Source: Prevotella sp. CAG:1058 (GTDB lineage: Bacteria > Bacteroidota > Bacteroidia > Bacteroidales > Bacteroidaceae). Taken from it: a stretch of 16,323 nt of DNA. A model generated the notes under the pieces. The model worked only from the letters and a program-made list of their open reading frames with translations. It was not told the DNA's origin and ran no database searches. Each line of letters opens with the position of its first letter. Positions within the stretch are counted from its first letter, which is position 1. The position numbers and the translations under genes were made by a program. The stretch is taken from the NCBI GenBank assembly GCA_000433175.1, contig HF986703.1, positions 680 through 17,002 of the forward strand, given 5' to 3'. This document shows positions 1 to 8,173 of this stretch, piece by piece.

Positions 1-50
1 CACGACGCACAACAAAACGACACGATAAGAATAGCCAAAAACGTCTTCAT
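1..50 (-). CDS. 5' end of a gene for an exported protein (partial)
   Basis: An ATG at 48-50 on the minus strand opens a frame that runs off the left edge. The visible residues are MKTFLAILIVSFCCAS: one Lys after Met, then a hydrophobic stretch ending in small residues and cysteines. This is the shape of a secretion signal peptide, possibly of a lipoprotein, although no clear lipobox is visible. It lies 60 bases downstream of the stop codon of the EamA transporter on the same strand, so the two could be cotranscribed. Only 16 complete codons are present, so the product cannot be identified and the reading frame itself is only moderately certain. Confidence 0.45.
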   Translation of the reverse strand, partial: MKTFLAILIVSFCCAS

Positions 51-110
51 CAGCACAGACTACATAAAACTATAAACATAATTGCAACACCTCATTACAT
101 ATAAGGAGAA

Positions 111-1031
111 TCATGGATGGCGCGGCCTGATACGCTTAAGCAGAATGTTAAGATTATCACGTATGCCCTTACCCAGAATGACAAGCGACACAGCAGCCAA
201 TATGAGCACCATGCCTACGGCCTCGTTGAAGGTGAAGGCCTCACCGAAAACAAGCACGCCGATGCACACGGCTGTAACAGGTTCAAGCGCACCAAGAATT
301 GAAGTAAGCGTACCGCCAATATTGCGCACGGCAAGTAGCAGGGTTATATTGGAAATAACGGTCGGCGCAACGGCAAGCATTATGATATTGAACACCGGCC
401 ATGCACCATGCACAGGCTGGATACCTTCACCGAAGCCGGTCTTTGCCAGAAAGGCAAGTGTAGTAAAAGCAAATACATAAAACGCCAGCTTACGGCTGTG
501 CATATTCCTAACGCGTGACTTGTTTACGGTTACAATGTAACTTGCGTATCCTAATGCCGACAGCAACACTATGACGACGCCATAGGGGTCAAGCCGCAAC
601 GTAGTGCCTTGCAACGACAACTCAGCCACTCCCGCAATAGCCAATACAACGGCGGTGATGGTAATCCATGACACTTTCTCACGGAACAGGATAAACATAA
701 GCAATGTCACAAAAACCGGATAAGTGAAATGCAAAGTTGTTGCCACGCCCGCCCCCATGACTTCATAACCGTAAAGAAGGAACAAGGCCGATGCGGTATA
801 GAACAAAGACAACAAGAGCATAACCGGCAAATCGCCCCAAGCTATGGCAAAAGACTCACGCTTGGCGATCATCATCAGGCCCAGAGCCACTGTCGACACA
901 AGAAAACGGTAAAACAAGATAGAATCCGACTGCATGCCTTCACGCATCAAAGGCAATGTAAAGAGAGGTATCAGACCAAACGTAACCGCCGTACCTACGC
1001 CGTAAATAAAGCCCTTAAACTTCGTACTCAT
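111..1031 (-). CDS. EamA/DMT-superfamily inner-membrane transporter
   Basis: This 306-residue protein is almost entirely hydrophobic. Its length and spacing fit the ten-helix, two-repeat architecture of the EamA branch of the drug/metabolite transporter superfamily. The first repeat covers roughly residues 8-140 and the second roughly 155-290. Family-type features are the glycine-rich first helix (GFIYGVGTAVTFG), the HFTYPVFVTLL segment near residue 100, and the late segment LGALEPVTAVCIGVLVFGE, a typical EamA repeat signature. Members export or import small metabolites such as amino acids across the inner membrane; the substrate cannot be read from the sequence. A basic tail (RIRPRHP) ends the protein on the probable cytoplasmic side. 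The ATG at 1029-1031 lies 23 bases downstream of a TAnnTTTG promoter candidate. Family is fairly certain, substrate unknown. Confidence 0.88.
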   Translation of the reverse strand: MSTKFKGFIYGVGTAVTFGLIPLFTLPLMREGMQSDSILFYRFLVSTVALGLMMIAKRESFAIAWGDLPVMLLLSLFYTASALFLLYGYEVMGAGVATTLHFTYPVFVTLLMFILFREKVSWITITAVVLAIAGVAELSLQGTTLRLDPYGVVIVLLSALGYASYIVTVNKSRVRNMHSRKLAFYVFAFTTLAFLAKTGFGEGIQPVHGAWPVFNIIMLAVAPTVISNITLLLAVRNIGGTLTSILGALEPVTAVCIGVLVFGEAFTFNEAVGMVLILAAVSLVILGKGIRDNLNILLKRIRPRHP

Positions 1032-1054
1032 ATCGATTATTATTTTAATGCCTG

Positions 1055-1062
1055 CAAAAATA
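1055..1062 (-). promoter_or_regulatory. Candidate Bacteroidota -7 box for the EamA transporter gene
   Basis: Read on the minus strand this is TATTTTTG, a full match to TAnnTTTG. A TTG lies upstream at 1081-1083 (spacing 18), a possible -33 element. The box is 23 bases before the start codon. The region is AT-rich, so a chance match is possible. Confidence 0.45.
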
Positions 1063-1205
1063 ATAAATTACACTGATATACAAGCCCGTATGGCTAAATC
1101 AAATTTAACATGCACGCCAACAGGCAGCAACAGGCATGAAATGGGCAACACACAATTTAAATCAACAAAATGCACAAATCATACATAACTATGAAAAACA
1201 ATCGC

Positions 1206-1213
1206 TACCTTTG
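1206..1213 (+). promoter_or_regulatory. Candidate -7 box for the flavin reductase-like gene; decides the start
   Basis: TACCTTTG matches TAnnTTTG exactly. Transcription would begin about 7 bases later, near 1220. That is downstream of the in-frame ATG at 1170 and leaves only the ATGs at 1230 and 1257 as usable starts. No convincing TTTG is seen at -33. Confidence 0.5.
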
Positions 1214-1256
1214 TAGACAAGAGAAAATAATGTCAATTATAAAAACGGAAACTACC

Positions 1257-1820
1257 ATGAGAAAAAATTTTGGAGCTAAACCTTGGACTTATCCGCAGCC
1301 GGTCTTCATCATCGGCACTTACGACGAACAAGGACGTCCCGACGCAATGAACGCGGCTTGGGGAGGAATTGACTATGACGACAGGATAAACTTGTGCCTG
1401 AGCGCCGGCCACAAAACAGTGAAAAACCTGCTGGCTGCAAAAGCTTTCACGGTCAGCATGGGTACCGTTGACAAACTTGTTGAATGCGACTATGTAGGTA
1501 TCGTATCGGCTAATAACGTGCCTGACAAGTTTGACCGTGCCGGATTCCATGCCGTTAAATCCGAGTTTGTCAATGCACCGCTGATTGAGGAACTGCCAAT
1601 GGCCGTTGAATGTGAACTAGTCTCATACGACCCCGACACATGCCATCTAGTCGGACAAATTGTAAATGTATCTGCCGATGATAGCATCCTCGACGAAAAA
1701 GGAAAGATTGACCCCGCTAAACTGCGCCCTATCATATTCGATCCCGTCCACAATGACTATCTCGCTGTCGGGGAGAAAGTCGGTAATGCGTTCAAGGACG
1801 GGAACATGCTTAAGAAGTGA
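1257..1820 (+). CDS. Flavin reductase-like (flavoredoxin-type) FMN-binding protein
   Basis: From the ATG at 1257 the protein is 187 residues, the usual size of small flavin reductase domain (split-barrel, FMN-binding) proteins. It opens with MRKNFGAKPWTYPQPVFIIGTY and continues with DAMNAAWGGI, which resembles the N-terminus of Bacteroidota flavoredoxin-like proteins. Later come LCLSAGHKTVKNLL (strand and helix around the flavin site) and a typical hydrophobic stretch, ECELVSYDPDTCHLVGQIVNV. Family members bind FMN and act in cytoplasmic flavin or electron transfer; the electron partner is unknown. Two longer in-frame starts exist at 1170 and 1230. The 1170 start lies before the promoter candidate at 1206-1213 and adds residues unlike the family. 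The 1257 start follows an A-rich leader, so I prefer it. The gene is divergent from the EamA transporter gene and stands alone. Confidence 0.85.
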   Translation: MRKNFGAKPWTYPQPVFIIGTYDEQGRPDAMNAAWGGIDYDDRINLCLSAGHKTVKNLLAAKAFTVSMGTVDKLVECDYVGIVSANNVPDKFDRAGFHAVKSEFVNAPLIEELPMAVECELVSYDPDTCHLVGQIVNVSADDSILDEKGKIDPAKLRPIIFDPVHNDYLAVGEKVGNAFKDGNMLKK

Positions 1821-1909
1821 AAAACGGATAACCGGAACATAAGGCTGCAAAATCAGCATCCGTAATCGAGGCGTCCCTATTCTCCCATTCGTTTCCCGCC
1901 TAATACAGG

Positions 1910-1931
1910 CCAGCCGGTCCATACCGGCTGG
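1910..1931. terminator. Hairpin between convergent genes, probable bidirectional terminator
   Basis: CCAGCCGGT (1910-1918) and ACCGGCTGG (1923-1931) form a perfect 9-bp GC-rich stem with a CCAT loop. It lies between the flavin reductase stop (1820) and the stop of the last permease gene of the minus-strand export operon (1954). Neither side has a T-run, so it is not a canonical intrinsic terminator. It could end transcription with help or simply protect 3' ends. Confidence 0.55.
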
Positions 1932-1953
1932 AAGCGGTTGGGAACAAATCGGG

Positions 1954-3174
1954 TTATGCCAACGGTCTGTCCATGCCCTTTTGTTTGAATCTCGATTTCT
2001 TTATCACTTGCCAACGGAACAATAAGCATGCAATAAAGAAATAAGCAATAGTCTGTACCCATAAAGCAACATACTCAGTCCATACGTCGCTTAATAAAGC
2101 CCCCATGGTGTTCATTCTGACAAAGCCACGGATGCCGAACGTTGACGGGAATAGCCATGACAGCCACTGCCAGAACTCAGGAATAGCACTTTGCGGCCAT
2201 GACACGCCTGAAATAAAAAGTAACGGTACAGACATGAACACTACCACTAGAATGATGTTCTCACGATGAAGTACCGCGCAAGAAACTATCATCGAGAAGA
2301 AGATGCACGACAAGACGTAAGGCAACATGAACCATAACATATCACCATGGCTCAGCAATGAAGTAAAACCAAACAAACGCGGCACAACTAGCGTAACATA
2401 GGCTACGACAACGGCATAAATCATGAAATAGCACAATGCGCGACCAAGAACTGTCCGGAAAACGCCGTCATAATAGCTGTCATCAGGCAAAAACGAACCT
2501 GTGGTACTACGCTCCCTGGCTGTTCCTGCCGACAGGCCAACACCCAGCAAAAGTGTCTGTTGGATGATAAGCATCAACACACCAGGAATAATAAAGTTAC
2601 CGTATCCACCCGTAGCGTTGAATATCTGGACCTCGTCAAAATCAAGAGGCTTGGTTGATATCTCGTCTTCACGGTCGGTCCAATTACCGGCACGTTCAAT
2701 CTGTATCTTTGAATTAACATTGCCTGCTACGGCTGTCGCCGTCTGGTATATGGCTTTATAATAAAGCATGAAGCTCATGTCGCAAAATACACTTACGCGG
2801 CTTTGCTCCATACGCATGAGGTTAGTCTGAAAATCTGTCGGGAAATACAAGACGCCAAATGCTTCCTGACGACCTATCACGTCTTTTGCCTCTTCAAGAT
2901 TGTTGCAGTAAGCGGCAATGCGGGTATCGGGAGAAGCGTCGAACTGACGTATAAAATCACGGCTCATCTTACTATGTGACAAATCCACGACGGCAACCGG
3001 CACCTCGCGTACCACCTCGTTTGTATAAATCCACGAATATAACAAAGGATAAAACAAAGGGACCAAAATGAAAAATATAAGTACACCTTCGTCCTTCCAA
3101 ATAGTGCGCATCTCGTCAGCCCATATATGGCAGAGGTCGCCGAAACCTTGTTTTATTCGTTTAATCAATCTCAT
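1954..3174 (-). CDS. ABC-2 type permease, second of a pair
   Basis: This 406-residue membrane protein has the layout of ABC-2 transporter permeases of the YhhJ/YbhR type. A cytoplasmic N-terminus (residues 1-29) leads to a first helix at about 30-50, then a large non-membrane domain to about 210, then a cluster of five hydrophobic segments to the C-terminus. The non-membrane domain begins with VPVAVVDLSHSKMSRDFI, characteristic of these permeases. A segment near the end (WLFPSTFGIRGFVRMNTMGA) is also typical. It is a paralogue of the gene upstream, so the two probably form a heterodimeric channel in the inner membrane. It contains no Walker motifs. It is the last gene of the tolC-hlyD-permease-permease operon, 63 bases after its neighbour. 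The substrate is unknown; drugs, lipids or small exported molecules are possibilities. Confidence 0.88.
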   Translation of the reverse strand: MRLIKRIKQGFGDLCHIWADEMRTIWKDEGVLIFFILVPLFYPLLYSWIYTNEVVREVPVAVVDLSHSKMSRDFIRQFDASPDTRIAAYCNNLEEAKDVIGRQEAFGVLYFPTDFQTNLMRMEQSRVSVFCDMSFMLYYKAIYQTATAVAGNVNSKIQIERAGNWTDREDEISTKPLDFDEVQIFNATGGYGNFIIPGVLMLIIQQTLLLGVGLSAGTARERSTTGSFLPDDSYYDGVFRTVLGRALCYFMIYAVVVAYVTLVVPRLFGFTSLLSHGDMLWFMLPYVLSCIFFSMIVSCAVLHRENIILVVVFMSVPLLFISGVSWPQSAIPEFWQWLSWLFPSTFGIRGFVRMNTMGALLSDVWTEYVALWVQTIAYFFIACLLFRWQVIKKSRFKQKGMDRPLA

Positions 3175-3237
3175 TTCCCGCTGTATTTGATAACACCGTG
3201 CTACATACTGTTTCTCCAGTTCCCCTCAGTCTACGGC

Positions 3238-4422
3238 TTATGGCAAGTACTTATAAGTGAGAACATTCTTCTTTATTCTTGATGAAACAAAAATAGGTAA
3301 TGCCGCAAAAAATACCAGCACCATAACATAAGGCCAAGAAAAATCTATCGGATAGCCGTTGAATATGTTAAGCTGGTAAATCATATAGTAATGTCTTAAA
3401 GGAAATAACAGGGCTATAGCCTTTAATTCCGAATCCATTGCCGAAAGAGGAAACGCCGTACCAGAGAGCGAGTAACTAAGTACCGCCCAAAGACAACAGA
3501 TACTCATTGACATTCGGAGCGACGGCACTATGCCAAAGACAAAAATACCGAATCCTTGAGATGAAAGGACGGCAAGCAAGCCTAACATGAGAATATACCC
3601 CGTGCCGCCAGGATGAGGAAAGTTTAATACACCGAAAACATAAAACATGTAAGCATACATGATTACAAGAAACATCAATGTCTGCGGCAGCATCTTCCCG
3701 ACAAGGGCTACAAATATATTGTCGCCAGAAGCTGAGATCCACTCACGGGCCGAATTAAACTTCAACTCCGTTCCCAACGAATAAGCCGTGATAAGAAAAA
3801 TAAAAAGCATCAAACAGCCGGGAATCAGCATTGTATTAAGGTAAACGCTGTAATTCACCATAGGATTATTGAGAGTATGAAGGTCGACAACCACCGGTTG
3901 CAGGAAACTCATAACCTGTTTCTCGGACAAACCTTTTGCACTTAACACTGACGCTCCCACGCTTGCAGACCCAAGTGTGGCTATCGTCTTCAAATCACGG
4001 AAGAGCAGGGCTCCGGCCGTATATGAAGCCGTACTGTAATAAAAAGATATTTTCGGCTGTCGCATTGACAGAAGTTCGTCAGTAGTTCCGTTAGGAATAT
4101 ACAAGAACGCATAAATCTTATTACGCTGAATGGCCCTGCGGGCATCGGCCACATTGGAATAATGCCCTACGACCTTAGTAGCCTGGAATGCGTCCAACTT
4201 ACGTATAAGCGCACGTGTCGTAGGAGTGTTATCCAAGTCGACTACACCGACAGGCATGTCCGTCGGTTGTCCGTCGGACATCAGTGATGTGAAAAAAAAC
4301 GTAACTAAGACCGGAAATACGACGATACAGAACATGTACATCTTGTTCTTGCGCATGATGCCACACTCACGACATGCGACACGGCAGATCTGTTTCAACA
4401 TACCACACTTCATCTTATGCAC
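3238..4422 (-). CDS. ABC-2 type permease, first of a pair
   Basis: This 394-residue permease is homologous to its downstream neighbour: TDMPVGVVDLDNTPTTRALI here aligns with the matching region after helix 1 there. The first helix spans about residues 29-47, and a large extracytoplasmic domain runs to about 205. The membrane core then follows, including the segment MLIPGCLMLFIFLITAYSLG and the late motif LFPLRHYYMIYQLNIFNGYP, the counterpart of a conserved end-of-core motif in this family. The ATG at 4420-4422 lies 23 bases after the hlyD-like stop, so translation is probably coupled within one operon. An alternative Met three residues in (MKCGMLKQ) is equally plausible. No nucleotide-binding domain is fused to it or encoded nearby. 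It probably pairs with the next gene product as an inner-membrane export channel feeding HlyD and TolC. Confidence 0.87.
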   Translation of the reverse strand: MHKMKCGMLKQICRVACRECGIMRKNKMYMFCIVVFPVLVTFFFTSLMSDGQPTDMPVGVVDLDNTPTTRALIRKLDAFQATKVVGHYSNVADARRAIQRNKIYAFLYIPNGTTDELLSMRQPKISFYYSTASYTAGALLFRDLKTIATLGSASVGASVLSAKGLSEKQVMSFLQPVVVDLHTLNNPMVNYSVYLNTMLIPGCLMLFIFLITAYSLGTELKFNSAREWISASGDNIFVALVGKMLPQTLMFLVIMYAYMFYVFGVLNFPHPGGTGYILMLGLLAVLSSQGFGIFVFGIVPSLRMSMSICCLWAVLSYSLSGTAFPLSAMDSELKAIALLFPLRHYYMIYQLNIFNGYPIDFSWPYVMVLVFFAALPIFVSSRIKKNVLTYKYLP

Positions 4423-4445
4423 TGTCCTGTATTTGTTATTCTTCC

Positions 4446-5432
4446 TTATCTCTTTATTATCAACGACATACCGGGACGCAGTCCTTCCAATTTGTCTACC
4501 GCACGCGCCTTAACTTCAAAAGTCTTAAGGTCGTACTGGCCGTTACTCTTAGTTGCCTTCCAGACTGCATAGCTTCCTTCATCCTTGATGTAATAAACTT
4601 TCATACGTATGTCCTTATTGAAGGCTGGACAATAAGCGATAAAAGTATCGCCGACTTTCAAGCCTTCAAGCTGGTCTTCACGTACGTTGAACGTTCCCCA
4701 CAAGTCGTTCATTATTGATATGCTCATTATCGGTGAACCGGCACCAACCAGTTCGCCCAACTTAGGATAAACATCGCTCACCTCGCCTTCCATCTGTGCG
4801 ACCTGCACGGTTTCCTTAACATAAGAATTCACTTCCTGCACAGCACCCTTCGCCCTACGCACTTGTGCAGCAGCAGCTTCACGCTCTTCGCGACGCGCAC
4901 CTGCAACAGCCATGTCATACTGGCTCTTGGCAGCTTTGGCTTGCGCCTCCATCGCCTTGTAATTCGCGTATGCCTCATCACGTTTCTGTCCACTCATGAC
5001 ACCTTCGTCAAAAAGGCGTTGCACACGTCCGTATGACTTTTCCGCTATTTCAAGTCCGGCCTTAGCCTGTTGCCACACTTCAAAAGCTCCACGTACCTGT
5101 TCCCGGCGTGCGCCTCTTTCGGCCATTTCACTCATAGCCGACGCAGCATCTTCCGCACTCATGGCCTGGGCTTTCTTAGCTTCGATGTCAGGAGCATCAA
5201 GAATGGCCAAGGTGTCGCCAACTTTCACATAATCACCTTCTTGCACGCGAAGTTCAAGTATTCGTCCGGGCACTTTGCTAGACACACGGTACTCAGACAC
5301 TTCAACCTCGCCTTGTATAACATCCGGTGTCCGCCCAAATGTCAAGAAGCCTATGATACCCACCAACACCACAACAGCAGCAAAGCCTATCGTCGCCAAC
5401 AATATATTATTTCGCTGTGATTTCTTTTCCAT
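4446..5432 (-). CDS. HlyD/EmrA-family periplasmic adaptor (membrane fusion protein)
   Basis: The 328-residue protein has one N-terminal membrane anchor (about residues 10-32). The first half of a biotinyl-lipoyl-like domain follows at about 45-80, including VPGRILELRVQEGDYVKVGD. A long Ala/Glu/Arg-rich alpha-helical hairpin occupies roughly residues 83-200. A C-terminal beta-barrel region follows, with DLWGTFNVREDQLEGLKVGD at about 240-260 and a closing LRPGMSLIIKR. This is the standard order for HlyD-type adaptors, which bridge an inner-membrane transporter and a TolC channel in the periplasm. Length is normal. It sits between the TolC-like gene (99 bases upstream) and the two permease genes (23 bases downstream), so it very probably links them. 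A 13-bp palindrome lies in the upstream spacer. Confidence 0.93.
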   Translation of the reverse strand: MEKKSQRNNILLATIGFAAVVVLVGIIGFLTFGRTPDVIQGEVEVSEYRVSSKVPGRILELRVQEGDYVKVGDTLAILDAPDIEAKKAQAMSAEDAASAMSEMAERGARREQVRGAFEVWQQAKAGLEIAEKSYGRVQRLFDEGVMSGQKRDEAYANYKAMEAQAKAAKSQYDMAVAGARREEREAAAAQVRRAKGAVQEVNSYVKETVQVAQMEGEVSDVYPKLGELVGAGSPIMSISIMNDLWGTFNVREDQLEGLKVGDTFIAYCPAFNKDIRMKVYYIKDEGSYAVWKATKSNGQYDLKTFEVKARAVDKLEGLRPGMSLIIKR

Positions 5433-5467
5433 ATTCTTCGTAATGTAATAAAATATTTATAGCCTGG

Positions 5468-5480
5468 AGGTTCGGAACCT
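5468..5480. promoter_or_regulatory. 13-bp palindrome in the tolC-hlyD spacer
   Basis: AGGTTC-G-GAACCT is a perfect dyad in the 99-base gap between the tolC-like stop and the hlyD-like start. With a single central base it is better suited to DNA binding by a dimeric protein than to an RNA hairpin. No regulator gene is present and no second copy was noticed, so a role is uncertain. Confidence 0.2.
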
Positions 5481-5531
5481 ATATCTTATTAAATCCATTT
5501 TCCATGTTTATGTCCCGTATCAACATTTGCC

Positions 5532-7097
5532 TCAATATAATGTTTCTCCAAGTACTTTCTTCAAATTTGTTTGCGTTAATTTTACATCTATGTCGGCATC
5601 TATTTTTTGCGAACGTGCCTGCAGCCATGCCGTCTGTGCCGCCATGACATCGGTAACGTCCATCACGCCCTCTTTAAAACCAAGGTTGGCACACCGCAAA
5701 TTCTCGTCTGCCAGTTCAGAACTTTTCTTTGCCATAGCCAACTTTTTCTCTGCTTCGGCAACCTTGAACGAACTTTGACTTACCTGCAATTCAACTTTTT
5801 CACGTGCGTCGTCAAGTTCAAGTTCCGCTATTGTCGTTGCCGTTTTGCTAGCACGAATCTTGTATGTACTCTCAAACCAGTTCCATATAGGCATTCTCAC
5901 CATCACTCCAATATTCCACACTCCTGAAAATTTACGTTCAAAACCATTGAATAATGAAGGATTTGTAACTAAATATCCACCAGTCAAAGCTATTTGAGGC
6001 AGATATGCAGCACGTACAAGCCTTGTGGCCTGCCGGCTTGCCTCTACAGTGTTCTCGAGCATCTTCAACTCAGCTCTTTTTTCAAAAACGGACTCCACGT
6101 CCACCGGCTGTACTTGAACGTAAGAAGATATATCCTCCTTGTCTTCATCCTCAAGCACAATTCCACTGTCTGCAGGAAGGCCGCACAACTGACAAAGCAA
6201 CATCTTTGCAAGGGAAAGTCCGTTGTCAACCTGTGTAAATTGCATCTCCGCCTCGTTAACCTTCACATCGACCTTTAGTCCGTCTGCCCTGGTAGCAACG
6301 CCCTCTGCAATCATTTTCGATACATCTGAACTCAGCTTCTTCACAAGTTCGAGATAACTATTGGCCAGCTTCCACTTATGCTTAAGCGACACAACTGTCC
6401 AATAAGCATTATCGACATCATAAACTGTGTTCTGCCGTTGGTTTACAACATTATTCGCAGCCAGTTGCTCGCTTATACCGGCTATCTTGTCAGCAGCAAC
6501 AATACCGCCTCCCATGAAAATTGGCTGTGTAAACATGACTGAAGCGGCAAAAATATTACGCGTGTCTGTCCTGAAGGCGTCATTGATGGCATTTCCTATC
6601 GAATTGCCAACTTGTTCAACTCCTGCTCCCAGCTTTCCGGCGACATTACCAAGCGCCTCACCAACTCCTGGCGTTATCACCCCCTGGCTTACCATTTCAG
6701 TTATCGCTGACGACATGGTGTTGCCTATCTGTCCTGCCGCAGTCGTTCCAATGCTTCCAAGCGCTCCTTTCTGTTTGTCGTTCAAAATTGATATTTCACG
6801 GTTCGTAAACTGATAACCGCCAACAACGCTTACATGAGGCAGATATTTTGTTTTTACAGCCTTATGGGCATCCCGTGCAACATCTTGCTTGAATTTAGCG
6901 ATGTTAAGTTGCTTGTTGTTACGCAACGCCATTGAGCGGCAACTGTCAAGAGACAAAACGCGTTGTGCAAATGCCTGACGAACAGGAAATATCAAACAGG
7001 CAAACATCACCAAACATGCCTGCGCCCTGCCAAGTCCAGATAATCCACAGGTTTTATGGCAGAAGTTCCTGGTAACATGGCTGTTTTTCGTTTCCAT
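5532..7097 (-). CDS. TolC-family outer-membrane efflux protein
   Basis: This is a 521-residue precursor. An N-terminal export signal ends near AFAQ (about residue 45), after an unusually long polar stretch of some 25 residues. The mature part opens with VLSLDSCRSMALRNNKQLNI, the hallmark start of TolC/OEP repeats, and the second repeat begins near VESVFEKRAELKML. Other family features are FTQPIFMGG at about residues 189-197, LPQIALTGGYLV, and the final alpha-helical stretch NLGFKEGVMDVTDVMAAQTA. Between the first two barrel strands sits a Gly/Ala/Asn-rich insert at about 106-180, expected to be extracellular. The protein forms a trimeric channel across the outer membrane and periplasm for the HlyD-permease complex encoded next. 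It is the first gene of the export operon. I found no TAnnTTTG box in the 141 bases before it, so readthrough from the coiled-coil gene upstream is possible. Confidence 0.93.
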   Translation of the reverse strand: METKNSHVTRNFCHKTCGLSGLGRAQACLVMFACLIFPVRQAFAQRVLSLDSCRSMALRNNKQLNIAKFKQDVARDAHKAVKTKYLPHVSVVGGYQFTNREISILNDKQKGALGSIGTTAAGQIGNTMSSAITEMVSQGVITPGVGEALGNVAGKLGAGVEQVGNSIGNAINDAFRTDTRNIFAASVMFTQPIFMGGGIVAADKIAGISEQLAANNVVNQRQNTVYDVDNAYWTVVSLKHKWKLANSYLELVKKLSSDVSKMIAEGVATRADGLKVDVKVNEAEMQFTQVDNGLSLAKMLLCQLCGLPADSGIVLEDEDKEDISSYVQVQPVDVESVFEKRAELKMLENTVEASRQATRLVRAAYLPQIALTGGYLVTNPSLFNGFERKFSGVWNIGVMVRMPIWNWFESTYKIRASKTATTIAELELDDAREKVELQVSQSSFKVAEAEKKLAMAKKSSELADENLRCANLGFKEGVMDVTDVMAAQTAWLQARSQKIDADIDVKLTQTNLKKVLGETLY

Positions 7098-7238
7098 GAT
7101 TCTAATTTATTTGTTTGTATCTTAACTCTGCAATTCACACAAGATAACGCCATATTATTAAGAGGAGCCTAATATGCAAGCTCCCCATAACCTATTGTTA
7201 AATCAAAAGAACAATTTAAAATAGCTTTATCATGACGT

Positions 7239-8111
7239 TTATTTAATCGTGAAATTCCTTGAGCCAATCATATTACCGTCGGCAAATATGCTCACATTAT
7301 ATGTTCCCTCGCCAAGAAATTCATTAACCGTCCAATAAGTCGTAACCGGAGTTTCATTGCCCGTATATTCAATGACTTTACGCATCGAATAAGGCAAGCT
7401 CCTATTTTCATAGGCAAAAGTTCCACCGCCAGAAAGCACTGTGCCCGCCGGAGTGGTTATACGCACGTAAACGGTCTTGTTGCCGCTAACAGCTGTAACA
7501 TTTTTTGCAATGTTGAAGTTTACCTGTATGGTCTTGCAGCGTTTGATGCGGTTGGTAACCTTACCCCTCTTGTTCTTCAGGGTCATGCTTATACCAGTAG
7601 CATCCAACTGTGCGGCAATGGCCACCTTTTCCGAAAGCGACTGCTTGTCTGCGTTCAGACCCTCAATCTGCCTCGTAGCTTCGGCATACTGTCCCTTGAC
7701 GCGTGTATTCTCGGCAGTAAGGTTCTGGTTCAAACGGTTAAGCGAGTCTATCTCAAGAACATAACTGCGTATGACGGCACGACACGTAGCCAGCTCCTTC
7801 TTCAGTCGTGCTATTTCACGGGCATCAGAAGCTTTCACGTTCTTAAGTTCCTGAAGCAGCTTTTCCGTCTTCATTTGCTCCTGTGTAAGCTGTTCTATAA
7901 TCGAGTCGTTGTTTATCTGAGTCTTCAGTTCACTGTACTGGTCGGCAAACATCTGGTACTCGTTTTCCATTTCCTTCTTGTCAAGTTCTGCAAGTTCCTG
8001 CATCTCCTTGTTCGCCTGTTTCTGGCTGTTCAGACTTACGGCAAGGTAAACAACGCCACCGATCAACAACAGACATACTATCACCAACGGAATAACGAAC
8101 TTCTTATTCAT
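7239..8111 (-). CDS. Membrane-anchored coiled-coil protein of unknown function
   Basis: The 290-residue product begins MNKKF followed by a single hydrophobic helix (about residues 6-27) with no clear cleavage site, so it is probably a type II membrane anchor with the rest in the periplasm. Residues 30-170 are rich in Glu, Lys, Gln and Leu with heptad character (for example QEQMKTEKLLQELKNVK and IDSLNRLNQNLTAEN), predicting a long coiled coil. Residues 175-290 look like an all-beta, immunoglobulin-like domain, with segments such as TVYVRITTPAGTVLSGGG and GTYNVSIFADGNMIGSRNF. I recognise the architecture as a Bacteroidota hypothetical but know no function. Proteins like this are sometimes misnamed after SMC or ParA because of the coiled coil; there are no nucleotide-binding motifs. 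It has its own promoter candidate. The tolC-like gene lies 141 bases downstream on the same strand, so a link to export is possible but unproven. Confidence 0.8.
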   Translation of the reverse strand: MNKKFVIPLVIVCLLLIGGVVYLAVSLNSQKQANKEMQELAELDKKEMENEYQMFADQYSELKTQINNDSIIEQLTQEQMKTEKLLQELKNVKASDAREIARLKKELATCRAVIRSYVLEIDSLNRLNQNLTAENTRVKGQYAEATRQIEGLNADKQSLSEKVAIAAQLDATGISMTLKNKRGKVTNRIKRCKTIQVNFNIAKNVTAVSGNKTVYVRITTPAGTVLSGGGTFAYENRSLPYSMRKVIEYTGNETPVTTYWTVNEFLGEGTYNVSIFADGNMIGSRNFTIK

Positions 8112-8173
8112 AATTCTTTATTGTTTATTTGACATTATAATTAAATTCCACACGTTTTGATAAAATCATTATG

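Noticed and set aside
82..480. 132-codon plus-strand open frame antisense to the EamA transporter gene
   Set aside because: It mirrors the coding strand of a well-supported transporter and has an unnatural composition rich in Ser, Thr and Met; no family resemblance.
1118..1136. Two copies of CAACAGGCA ten bases apart between the EamA and flavin reductase genes
   Set aside because: Only two short copies, with no link to a promoter box; likely chance.
7162..7186. Weak inverted repeat (GGAGC and GCTCC, 11-base loop) between the coiled-coil gene and the tolC-like gene
   Set aside because: Only five continuous pairs, a long loop and no T-run on either strand, so it is not supported as a terminator.
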